Source of the DNA: Chloroflexota bacterium | GTDB lineage: Bacteria; Chloroflexota; Anaerolineae; 4572-78; J111 | Assembly (NCBI GenBank): GCA_016860845.1 | Contig: BOKF01000010.1 | Coordinates: 124,001-188,000 of the forward strand | Reading direction: 5' to 3' | DNA: 64,000 nucleotides | Part shown: positions 1 through 7,128 of the stretch, piece after piece | Numbering within the stretch: the first letter of the stretch is position 1 | Layout: every line of letters begins with the position of its first letter | Translations under genes and position numbers: made by a program | The notes under the pieces: generated by a model | What the model saw: the letters and a program-made list of their open reading frames with translations, nothing else | Told to the model about the DNA's origin: nothing | Databases searched by the model: none

Positions 1-1518
1 CATTACGTTCTGTTCTCGCCGGCACACGTCGCGCACTTCGTTCAAGGCGGCCTCCACTTCCACTGCATCGCGCGCTTGCTTGACCTGGGCCAGCCGTTGC
101 AACTGTTCGTCCCTGGCCTCGGTGCGGTAGGGGTGAAGTTCAACCTCCGGAATTTTCTGATCACTTTCCTCCACCCGATACTTGTTGACGCCCACTTTGA
201 CAATCTCGCCGCGCTGCAACTTGCGCTCGTATTCATAAGCCTGGCGGGCTACCTTTTGCTGGATCAACCCCGCACTGACCGCCTGCACAATGCCGCCCCA
301 CTCCTGGTCAACCTGGCGCATCTCAGCCACGATGCGCTGCTCCATCTCGGCGGTCAGCCGTTCAATGTAGTACGAGCCGGCCAGCGGGTCTACCGTGTCG
401 GACAGGCCGATCTCCTCGGCCAGGATTTGCATGGTGCGCAGGGAAATGAGCTGCGCCTTGGGAGTTGGAATGGTATAGGCTTCATCATAACAACATAGGG
501 CGCTGGTTTGTGTCCCGCTCAGGGCAGCAATGAGGGCGTAATAAGCCCCTCGGACAATGTTATTCTCCGGTTCCTCGATGGTCAGGCCGCTGCCGCCGCC
601 CCCGGCAATCATCTTCATCTGCATGGTGCTCGCTTTTTTGGCCCCAAACTCTTCCTTCATCAACCGCGCCCACAAGCGGCGGGCGGCCCGAAACTTGGCC
701 ACCTGCTCCCACAGGTTGCCGTAGATGTTAAAATTAAACGAAATCCGCCCGGCAAAATCATCCACCCCCAGACCCCGCCCGTTGACCTCTTGAATGTAGG
801 CTCTGGCGATGCCATAGGCGTAGGCAATCTCCTGGGCCGGGGTAGCGCCGGACTCGCGGATGTGATAGCCGCAAACGCTGACCGGGTAATAGTGCGGCGC
901 TGCTTTGGCGCAAAACTCCATCGTATCCCCGGTCAGCCGCAGCGACGGCTCGACCGGAAAAATCCAGGCCCCCCGGCCAATGTACTCCTTGAGGATATCG
1001 TTTTGCGTAGTGCCGCGCACCTGCCCTCGCGGCACGCCGTACTTCTCGGCCATGCTCAGGTACATGGCTAGGATGACCGGCGTAACCGCATTGACCGTCA
1101 ACGAGACGCTAATCTGGTCAATGGGAATATCTTTGAAGGCCACCTCCATATCGCGCAGGGTATCTACCGCCATCCCCACCCGCCCCACCTCCCCCTCGGC
1201 CAGCGGGTCATCCGAATCCAACCCCATTTGGGTGGGCAGGTCAAAGGCCACGTTGAGGGCATTTTGGCCGTGCTCGATCAAAAAATGGAAGCGCCGGTTG
1301 GTTTCATCAGGGCTGCCAAAGCCAGTGTACTGGCGCATGGTCCAGGGTCGGGCGCGGTACATGTGGCGGTGGATGCCCCGCGTAAAGGGATACTCCCCCG
1401 GCTGGCCGACTGTCTGCTCCAGGTCGAGGCCGGCAACATCCTCCGGGCCGTAAACCGGCTTAACTTCAATCCCCGATTCCAGGATGACCGGGCGTAACTC
1501 GTTTTCATGGATAGCCAT
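1..1518 (-). CDS. Adenosylcobalamin-dependent acyl-CoA mutase, large (catalytic) subunit, 3' end cut by window edge
   Basis: This is the TIM-barrel chain of a two-subunit B12 mutase that interconverts branched and linear CoA esters, most likely methylmalonyl-CoA and succinyl-CoA. Translation starts MAIHENELRP behind a GAGGAG ribosome site, and 506 codons are visible before the gene leaves the window. It carries MRQYTGF (Tyr64) and IGRGAWIFP (Arg182). From memory, Tyr and Arg at these places mark methylmalonyl-type enzymes, whereas isobutyryl-type has Phe/Gln and 2-hydroxyisobutyryl-type has Ile/Gln. There is no B12 domain here; it is the next gene upstream. Family assignment is firm, exact substrate is inferred. 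Confidence 0.93.
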   Translation of the reverse strand, partial: MAIHENELRPVILESGIEVKPVYGPEDVAGLDLEQTVGQPGEYPFTRGIHRHMYRARPWTMRQYTGFGSPDETNRRFHFLIEHGQNALNVAFDLPTQMGLDSDDPLAEGEVGRVGMAVDTLRDMEVAFKDIPIDQISVSLTVNAVTPVILAMYLSMAEKYGVPRGQVRGTTQNDILKEYIGRGAWIFPVEPSLRLTGDTMEFCAKAAPHYYPVSVCGYHIRESGATPAQEIAYAYGIARAYIQEVNGRGLGVDDFAGRISFNFNIYGNLWEQVAKFRAARRLWARLMKEEFGAKKASTMQMKMIAGGGGSGLTIEEPENNIVRGAYYALIAALSGTQTSALCCYDEAYTIPTPKAQLISLRTMQILAEEIGLSDTVDPLAGSYYIERLTAEMEQRIVAEMRQVDQEWGGIVQAVSAGLIQQKVARQAYEYERKLQRGEIVKVGVNKYRVEESDQKIPEVELHPYRTEARDEQLQRLAQVKQARDAVEVEAALNEVRDVCRREQNVM

Positions 1519-1534
1519 TTTTATCTCCTCGAAT

Positions 1535-1600
1535 ACCAGTGATCAGTAACCAGTGACCCGTGATCAGTAACCAGTCTGACTACTGACTACTGATTACTGA
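1535..1600. repeat. CAGTAGTCAGTAATCAG-type dispersed repeat
   Basis: Degenerate tandem copies of CAGTAATCAG/CAGTGATCAG fill the gap between the two mutase genes. The left part overlaps the end of the small-subunit gene and supplies its last residues (FSNQ) and TAG stop. The same family recurs at 2016, 3226, 25498 and 41312. Confidence 0.8.
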
Positions 1601-1997
1601 AAGATGCCACACTTCTCACAAACGCGACAATATCATCTAGCGGCGAAGCGGTAGGAAAAACCGCGCTCGCGCCTAATTCGAGCAGCCGGGGGCGGTCCCG
1701 GTGGGGGATGTTGCCGCCGACCAGCACCACTACGTCAGGCAGTCCCTCTTCCCGCAAACGGTATATCAGCTTCTCGGTCAGCTCCAGGTGCGCCCCTGAC
1801 AGCATAGACAGCCCGATGATATCCACATCCTCCTGCAAGGCTGCTTCAACAATTTGGTCAATGGTTTTGTGCAGCCCGGTGTAAATAACCTCACAGCCGG
1901 CGTCGCGCAGAGCATGAGCCACCACTTTAGCCCCTTTATCGTGCCCATCCAGCCCCGGTTTGCCAATCAGAACCCGCAGCGGGCGTTGTTGGGTCAT
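1587..1997 (-). CDS. Cobalamin-binding small subunit of acyl-CoA mutase
   Basis: A 136-residue stand-alone B12-binding domain that pairs with the downstream catalytic subunit. It has the DxHxxG signature as GLDGHDKG (Asp17, His19 lower ligand, Gly22), followed by GLSMLSGAH and VLVGGNIP, which line the nucleotide-loop pocket in this family. The separate large and small genes are the arrangement of archaeal-type methylmalonyl-CoA mutase and of isobutyryl- and 2-hydroxyisobutyryl-CoA mutases. The C-terminus (FSNQ and the TAG stop) is made by an intergenic repeat that runs into the gene. Confidence 0.93.
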   Translation of the reverse strand: MTQQRPLRVLIGKPGLDGHDKGAKVVAHALRDAGCEVIYTGLHKTIDQIVEAALQEDVDIIGLSMLSGAHLELTEKLIYRLREEGLPDVVVLVGGNIPHRDRPRLLELGASAVFPTASPLDDIVAFVRSVASFSNQ

Positions 1998-2015
1998 AAG
2001 TTTCTCCTTACAAAA

Positions 2016-2040
2016 TAGTAGACAGTAGACAGTAGACAGG
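2016..2040. repeat. Short AGTAGACAGTAGACAG repeat
   Basis: Three tandem 8-bp units (GTAGACA) lie between the acyl-CoA dehydrogenase and the mutase small subunit. They belong to the CAGTAGTCAG family. Confidence 0.6.
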
Positions 2041-2071
2041 GAATTCGTGCGACCTTGCTACCCTGCTACCT

Positions 2072-3208
2072 TTAAAGCTCCCTGGCAATTATATTCTTCA
2101 AAATCTCTGATGTGCCGCCGCCGTAAAGCAGAAAGCGAGCGTCGCGGAAGTAGCGCTGTGCATCAAATTCCATGGCAAAACCGTACGCGCCAAAGATGCG
2201 GGTCGCTTCGTCGGCCACATAATTGGCCATCTCCGAGGCAAACAGTTTGGCCATGGCTGAAATTTTGCTGTCCGGCTGGCCCTGGTCAATTAGCCAGGCC
2301 GCCCGATAGACCAGCGTTCGGGACGCTTCAAGCCGGGTAGCCATCTCGGCCAATTTATGCTGGATGACCTGGAATTTGATGATCGGCTGGCCAAAGGCTT
2401 CCCGCTCCTGGGCATAACGCAGCGAGCTGTCCAGCGCCGCCCGCGCGAGGCCTATGCTCAAAGCCCCAGTCATCACCCGGATTTGGTCCAAAATGCCGCG
2501 CAGCAGCCGCATGCCCTGCCCTTCCTGCTCGCCCAGCAGATTTTCAATGGGTATCCAGACATCCTCCAGCACTACTTCCGACGTTTCCGCAGCCCGCGTG
2601 CCCAGCTTTTTGATCTGCCGGCCCACCCGAACGCCTGCCCGGTCGGTCTCAACCAGGAATAAATCTACCCCTTTAAAACCGGCATCAGGCCGGGTTTTGG
2701 CGGCGACGGTGAAGAAGTTGGCTACCGTCGCGCTGGTGATCCACATCTTGGTCCCGTTGAGCCGATAGCCTGCGCCCTCACGTACCGCCGTGGTGCGAAT
2801 TGCGCCTAGGTCGGAGCCGGCTCCCGGCTCGGTCATACAGATGCCGCCGATTTTTTCTCCGGCTAGGGCCGGGATCAGCAGCCGCTGTTTCTGTTCCTCG
2901 CTGCCAAAACGGTAGATGAAATCCGTGCCCATCAGAGCTTGCATAGCAACCGTGGCCGCCAGGGCCAGGGAACCGCGGGCCAACTCTTCGCACATCAGAT
3001 TGAAGGTGATGGCGTCGGCTCCGCTGCCGCCGTAGCTTTCGGGGTAGCGCAGGCCCAGCCAGCCCAGCCCGGCAATCTGGCGAAAAAGTTCCCAGGGGAA
3101 CTCCTCGCGCTCGTCCACGCTCGCCGCCGCCGGAATGACCTCCTTCTCCACAAAATCGGCCACCGCGCGGCGAAACATCTCTTGCTCTTCGCTGAAATGA
3201 AAGTCCAT
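2072..3208 (-). CDS. Acyl-CoA dehydrogenase family flavoprotein (atypical active site)
   Basis: A 378-residue FAD-dependent acyl-CoA dehydrogenase of full length, expected to pass electrons to ETF. Family motifs are clear: MTEPGAGSD, KMWITSA, QIKKLGTRA, EREAFGQPI and the C-terminal GGTSEI stretch. Two catalytic-base positions look empty: the short-chain-type YEGTSEI is YGGGTSEI here, and the isovaleryl-type Glu in the LDLERLVLAG helix aligns with Ile in LDQIRVMTGA. It may use another base or act on an unusual substrate. It lies just upstream of the mutase genes in the same run, so a role between an acyl-CoA and the mutase is plausible. Confidence 0.9.
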   Translation of the reverse strand: MDFHFSEEQEMFRRAVADFVEKEVIPAAASVDEREEFPWELFRQIAGLGWLGLRYPESYGGSGADAITFNLMCEELARGSLALAATVAMQALMGTDFIYRFGSEEQKQRLLIPALAGEKIGGICMTEPGAGSDLGAIRTTAVREGAGYRLNGTKMWITSATVANFFTVAAKTRPDAGFKGVDLFLVETDRAGVRVGRQIKKLGTRAAETSEVVLEDVWIPIENLLGEQEGQGMRLLRGILDQIRVMTGALSIGLARAALDSSLRYAQEREAFGQPIIKFQVIQHKLAEMATRLEASRTLVYRAAWLIDQGQPDSKISAMAKLFASEMANYVADEATRIFGAYGFAMEFDAQRYFRDARFLLYGGGTSEILKNIIAREL

Positions 3209-3225
3209 AATTGCTCCTTGAATAG

Positions 3226-3296
3226 AGTAATCAGTAGTCAGATGTCAGTAGTCAGACAATAGACGTTTATCTGGCTACTGGCTACTGACTACTGCT
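3226..3296. repeat. CAGTAGTCAG-type dispersed repeat
   Basis: Copies of TCAGTAGTCAG and GGCTACTGGCTACTG lie between the dehydrogenase and the V4R gene. The right end gives the V4R gene its final Gln codon and TAG stop. Confidence 0.75.
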
Positions 3297-3792
3297 TCCC
3301 CACCTCAAACCGGCAGCAAGCATCACCTTTGGCTGCGCAGGCCGTCTCGACGGCGGAGACGGGGCCGCCAAAAATGCCGCTGCCCAACCCAGCCAGCACC
3401 CCTCGAATTAGGTGGCAGACGCTAGACTGGACCGGGCCGTAGGCAGCGGCAAAGGGGGAGCCGCTAATCTCGACCACCATCTGCCCCTGCTCCAGGTCCA
3501 ACCGGGCCAGGCGAAAGACGCCCCAGCCGATTTCGCCACCCATTTTGCACATAAATTCGACAATCTGCTGCTCGTTATAACCAAAAATCTCTTTGAATCG
3601 CTGCGACGATTTCGCCCCGCCCACACTGCCCGCCGCCATCATAATCTCGGCGCACTTCTCCGGCCCCACTTCCGCTGCGATACCTTTGTGCAAGGCCGCG
3701 ATGACCTCAGGCCGGATCAGGATATATCGCACCTCTTTAAAGGTCAACCGTCCCGGTTCAAAAGCCAATTGGGTCAGAATTGAATTTTCCAT
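3289..3792 (-). CDS. V4R (4-vinyl-reductase) domain protein
   Basis: A 167-residue protein starting MENSILTQLAFEPG, chosen because a GGAGTAGGGAG site sits just upstream and an earlier in-frame start would lie inside the leucine dehydrogenase gene. The C-terminal half shows the V4R signature: a Gly-rich segment, then a Cys-rich end with CAAKGDACCRFEV. V4R domains bind small hydrophobic ligands in bacteriochlorophyll enzymes and in ligand-sensing regulators of aromatic degradation. No DNA-binding domain is attached, so it may be a sensor or a carrier. The last residues come from a repeat. Confidence 0.8.
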   Translation of the reverse strand: MENSILTQLAFEPGRLTFKEVRYILIRPEVIAALHKGIAAEVGPEKCAEIMMAAGSVGGAKSSQRFKEIFGYNEQQIVEFMCKMGGEIGWGVFRLARLDLEQGQMVVEISGSPFAAAYGPVQSSVCHLIRGVLAGLGSGIFGGPVSAVETACAAKGDACCRFEVGKQ

Positions 3793-3805
3793 ACTCCCTA
3801 CTCCC

Positions 3806-4855
3806 TTACTTCGCGAGCCGCCGATGCGCAAGGTGGAGGGCGGCAGAATGAGTATCCAGGCCCTCAGCAGCGGCCAGGGCATAAACCTGGCGCAAGGTGC
3901 AGTCAACCGTCCGGCTGACCCGCTCAAACGCCTCCGCCCGCGACCAACCCTGCGCCTCCATGCCGATAATACTCATCAACCCGCCAATGTTAACGGCGAT
4001 ATCGGGCGCGTACAGGATTCCCCTTTCTTGCAGCCGCTCCGCTTCGGCGGGGCAGGCCAACTGGTTATTAGCCGAGCCGACCACTGCCCGGCACTGCAGG
4101 CGGGAAATCGTCTGCGGGTTGAGAATCCCACCCAGAGCGCAGGGCGAAAAAATATCGCAGGACGTGTCGTACACTTGGTTAGCCGGGATAAAGGGCAGAC
4201 CCAGTTCATCCCGCCAGCGCCGAATCGCCCGTTCATCCACCTCGCTGAACAGCACTTCGGCCCCGGCTTGGCGCAGCATGTCAATGAGGGCGCTGCCAAC
4301 ACTGCCTGTCCCCTGCACCAGGATGCGCCGGCCGGCCAGGTTGCCGCCGCCAAAAAGCTGCTCGCAGGTAACGCGGATACCGGCCAGCACCCCGACAGCC
4401 GTGCCCGATCCGGAATCGCCTGCGCCGCCGGCCTCCGGGGTGCGGCTAAACACGTAAGGAGCGCCGGTTTCGGCGATAATATTCATATCCTCTGGCGATG
4501 TGCCCACATCCGGCCCGGTCAGAAACAGGCCGCCCAACTGCTTGAGCAGAAGGCCGTAACGCCGCAGCAGGCCGGGGCGTTGGGCCGGATCAAAATCGGG
4601 CGGCAGGGCGATAACTGTCTTGCCCCCGCCGTGAGCAATCCCGGCCAGGGCCAGCTTCATCGTCATCGCCGCCGAGAGTTTCAGCGCATCCAGCAGTCCG
4701 GCCTTGGCATCAGAGTAAACCTTCATCCGCGTCCCGCCCGACACCGGCGGCCCCGGCCGGGTGGAGTGGATGGTCATAAAAATCCAGGCTCCAGTAACAT
4801 GATCAAAACGAGTGATAACGGTTTCGCCGTCCCATTGTTTGAGTAAAGATTCCAT
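3806..4855 (-). CDS. Leucine/phenylalanine/valine dehydrogenase (NAD-dependent)
   Basis: A 349-residue amino acid dehydrogenase that oxidatively deaminates branched-chain or aromatic amino acids to 2-oxo acids with NAD. The two catalytic lysines of the family are present at Lys67 (AMTMKLAL) and Lys79 (HGGGKTVI), almost exactly where leucine dehydrogenase has them (68 and 80). The NAD-binding fold is marked by VQGTGSVGSAL, and CDIFSPCALGGIL follows. It ends 14 bp before the V4R gene, so the two are probably co-transcribed. It would feed the many 2-oxoacid:ferredoxin oxidoreductases in the island. Leucine versus phenylalanine preference cannot be read from sequence. Confidence 0.92.
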   Translation of the reverse strand: MESLLKQWDGETVITRFDHVTGAWIFMTIHSTRPGPPVSGGTRMKVYSDAKAGLLDALKLSAAMTMKLALAGIAHGGGKTVIALPPDFDPAQRPGLLRRYGLLLKQLGGLFLTGPDVGTSPEDMNIIAETGAPYVFSRTPEAGGAGDSGSGTAVGVLAGIRVTCEQLFGGGNLAGRRILVQGTGSVGSALIDMLRQAGAEVLFSEVDERAIRRWRDELGLPFIPANQVYDTSCDIFSPCALGGILNPQTISRLQCRAVVGSANNQLACPAEAERLQERGILYAPDIAVNIGGLMSIIGMEAQGWSRAEAFERVSRTVDCTLRQVYALAAAEGLDTHSAALHLAHRRLAK

Positions 4856-4862
4856 ACGTTTC

Positions 4863-4945
4863 CCAAGAGTAAAAGCGCCGCTCGCCGAGGGCTGGAAGCC
4901 CCCAGCTACAATAAGTGGAAGCCGCTTTTAAGCGGCTCCTCAGCT
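4863..4945. repeat. Palindromic intergenic repeat with strong hairpin
   Basis: AGCCGCTT-TT-AAGCGGCT at 4922-4939 is a perfect 8-bp inverted repeat, inside a GGCTGGAAGCCCCCAGCTACAA-like context. It lies in a 206-bp gap between the esterase and leucine dehydrogenase. It could act as a terminator or RNA-stability element, but it lacks a clean T run, so a dispersed repeat is more likely. No gene is seen in the rest of the gap. Confidence 0.65.
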
Positions 4946-5061
4946 CGCTTCAGCCGGCTTGCACCTAAGGTAGCCGGGTGTTTCCCTGGCCTACCCGGCA
5001 GGGCAGGCAACGCTCGACGGCCTGGCTGAACGCCCGCGCCAATTACCAAATATTCTCCGTC

Positions 5062-6282
5062 TCACTTATCCTTATCGCCTGGATCTTTTCCAAGCAGCGC
5101 CAGCAGGCCGTCTGCCAGGTCCCAGTTCATCGGATTATGGCCGCCGCTGAACTCACGATAATGGACTTCATAGCCCCTGGCCCGCAGCACGTCGCGCATA
5201 CGCCGGCTGGCGGCCAAAAAATTCTGCTCGCCGCCAAAATCCGTCTCGATAGCGGTTTCAAACAAGCCGGCTTCCAGGTAAAAGCGCAGCGGGAGCCGCG
5301 GGCTGGCGGCGTATTGGCGCGGCAGCCAGTTGAACTCGCTCTCACCTTCCGGCTTCCAACTGAAGGCCCCGGATTGGGCCAGCACATGCCCAAAAAGCTC
5401 CGGGTGCTTGAAGCCAAGATGGGCGGCGGCTAACCCGCCCCGGCTTGCCCCGACCACGCCGGTCTGGGCCGGATCCTCAGCCAGATGATACCTCGCCCGC
5501 GCCCAGGGCAGTAACTCCTGGGTCACGAACTCTACAAAGGGTGGATAACAGGCCAGGTCGCGCTGGCGGGTTGGGTCCCACGGATGGCCGACCATGAGGG
5601 CGACCAGCGGCGGCAGCAACCCGTCCGCCAAGAGGTTATCAAGAATGGTAGGCGTGCGCATTAAGTCAACGTAAAACCAGCCATCCAGCATGAGGAGAAA
5701 GCCGTAGGCTGCGCCGTCCACGGTATAGCCCGGCGGCGTGTAGACCCAGACCCGGTATTCATTATCAAGAAGCTCGCTGCGCACCCGGTGCAGCGTGACT
5801 TGACCCTGGGGGACGTTGGGGCGAGGGCTGCTCCAGGGCTGCGGTGGGGTGTCCGGCAGTTCAAACACCGATGACACCCAACCGGTGAACCCGATTTCCG
5901 CATCGCCGGGAAAGATATGCTGGCGTGGGTTGAACGGGTCGGTTACATTATTGCCCGCTACGGCGAATTGATAGGACTCGCGGGTGTCGTTGGGTAACTT
6001 GTAAGTTTTATACCAGAGGTCGGTGGCCGGCAGACGGGTCATGGCTTCGCTGGCCCCCATCTGCCCGCTCAAGTTGCTCACCAGCGCGACGTTTTGGGTT
6101 TTGTCCGTAGCCCGCCAGAGGAATGTCACCAGCGAGTACTTTTCTTCGCCGGCAATCGGCTCAATCAAGGGTGTTCCCTGTTGGCCAACCTCTTGCCAGA
6201 AGGCGTCGAGCGCGGCAGCGGTTCCCGCTGCTAACTCCTGCTGTAAGGTGCTCAGTCTGGGGCTGACCAGTAACATGGCCAT
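5062..6282 (-). CDS. Enterochelin-esterase-like alpha/beta hydrolase
   Basis: A 406-residue two-domain esterase of the Fes/IroD type. Residues 1-170 form an early-set (Ig-like) domain with FLWRATDK and a DPFNPR stretch. The rest is an alpha/beta hydrolase with the nucleophile in GASRGG and the catalytic His in FSGGHNPMNW. The family hydrolyses ferric siderophore esters and other esters. No signal peptide is visible and no iron-uptake genes are nearby, so a siderophore role is not supported by context. It sits at the edge of the lower-GC insertion that holds the next gene. Confidence 0.87.
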   Translation of the reverse strand: MAMLLVSPRLSTLQQELAAGTAAALDAFWQEVGQQGTPLIEPIAGEEKYSLVTFLWRATDKTQNVALVSNLSGQMGASEAMTRLPATDLWYKTYKLPNDTRESYQFAVAGNNVTDPFNPRQHIFPGDAEIGFTGWVSSVFELPDTPPQPWSSPRPNVPQGQVTLHRVRSELLDNEYRVWVYTPPGYTVDGAAYGFLLMLDGWFYVDLMRTPTILDNLLADGLLPPLVALMVGHPWDPTRQRDLACYPPFVEFVTQELLPWARARYHLAEDPAQTGVVGASRGGLAAAHLGFKHPELFGHVLAQSGAFSWKPEGESEFNWLPRQYAASPRLPLRFYLEAGLFETAIETDFGGEQNFLAASRRMRDVLRARGYEVHYREFSGGHNPMNWDLADGLLALLGKDPGDKDK

Positions 6283-6355
6283 TTGATTGCCTCCTTTTGA
6301 AATGTATCAGTAACAACAGGCAATTGAGTGGTGCGTCCGAAAATCTGATTATCAG

Positions 6356-7090
6356 TTAGGCCCGACCTTGATCAGTAAGATAACCCGCCTTAAGAAGATG
6401 CCTTGTGTGGCGTCGGTAATCTTGCACAGTATCATACCATATAATCACCCAACATCTCTGCCAACCTTTTAATCGCATCGCCTCATGCCGAGCATTGCCA
6501 TCGCGAATGCTCAAAAAAAAGCCTGTTCCACAATGGACAATCAGCGGAGGTATGTCAAGCGGCTGGGTAAAAGTTTTCGCCATCTCCGTCGTATGCCTGG
6601 TCCAGTCATAGGGATCAACTTTATACTCCATGTAATCTTCGGGTCCTGTGCAACGATTAAGATCTGTAAGTTTAATCTCAAGAGGGCCATTCCACCACCG
6701 TTTCTTCATCTGAAGACCTACAGAGAGTCCCAGATTCGCTCTCTTGTCGGGCCTATTCAAGTAGGTATGAACCCACTCTTCCAGTCGGCCTTCACGGGCA
6801 CACTGTTGAGCAGTTGGAACATCAAATTGGGGCATACCCGTGAAGTGGCTATCCGCTCCACCTGACGGCCCCGTTGCTAGCCTCGGCTGTATAGGTTCTC
6901 TATCCGTTAAAACAGTGGTAATAGCCTCCAGTTCGGCTTTCAGGTTCATAATCTCTGCTTCTATGTTCTCTATCTCCGTCAAAACTGCAATCGGTGTATC
7001 CAACCCGTATAGCGCTTGGCGTTCTTTTAGTGCCTGTAAGCGGCGGTTATAATTGACAAGGAGTTTTTTTATATCATTTTCGCGCCACAT
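6356..7090 (-). CDS. Coiled-coil adaptor plus ParB-like domain protein, possible conflict-system component
   Basis: A 244-residue protein without an obvious catabolic role. Residues about 5-55 form a helical hairpin with the pattern RRLQALKERQALYGLDTP then EIENIEAEIMNLKAEL. I remember this kind of segment as a small effector-associated adaptor at the N-termini of conflict-system proteins in Chloroflexota and Cyanobacteria. The C-terminal third (IPPLIVHC, then IRDGNARHEAMRLKGW) resembles the ParB/sulfiredoxin fold with its DGxxR box. The DNA is visibly more AT-rich than the flanking genes, which suggests transfer. Function is unknown; domain calls need a profile search. Confidence 0.7.
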   Translation of the reverse strand: MWRENDIKKLLVNYNRRLQALKERQALYGLDTPIAVLTEIENIEAEIMNLKAELEAITTVLTDREPIQPRLATGPSGGADSHFTGMPQFDVPTAQQCAREGRLEEWVHTYLNRPDKRANLGLSVGLQMKKRWWNGPLEIKLTDLNRCTGPEDYMEYKVDPYDWTRHTTEMAKTFTQPLDIPPLIVHCGTGFFLSIRDGNARHEAMRLKGWQRCWVIIWYDTVQDYRRHTRHLLKAGYLTDQGRA

Positions 7091-7128
7091 TCTAAATCCC
7101 GTTTGGTAACTGCTCGGTTTAAAAGGTG

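Noticed and set aside
3593..4846. 417-codon plus-strand frame opposite leucine dehydrogenase
   Set aside because: Low-complexity, Arg/Pro-rich shadow of a well-supported minus-strand gene.
5062..6282. Siderophore uptake locus
   Set aside because: Only a Fes-like esterase is present; there is no receptor, transporter or siderophore synthase nearby.
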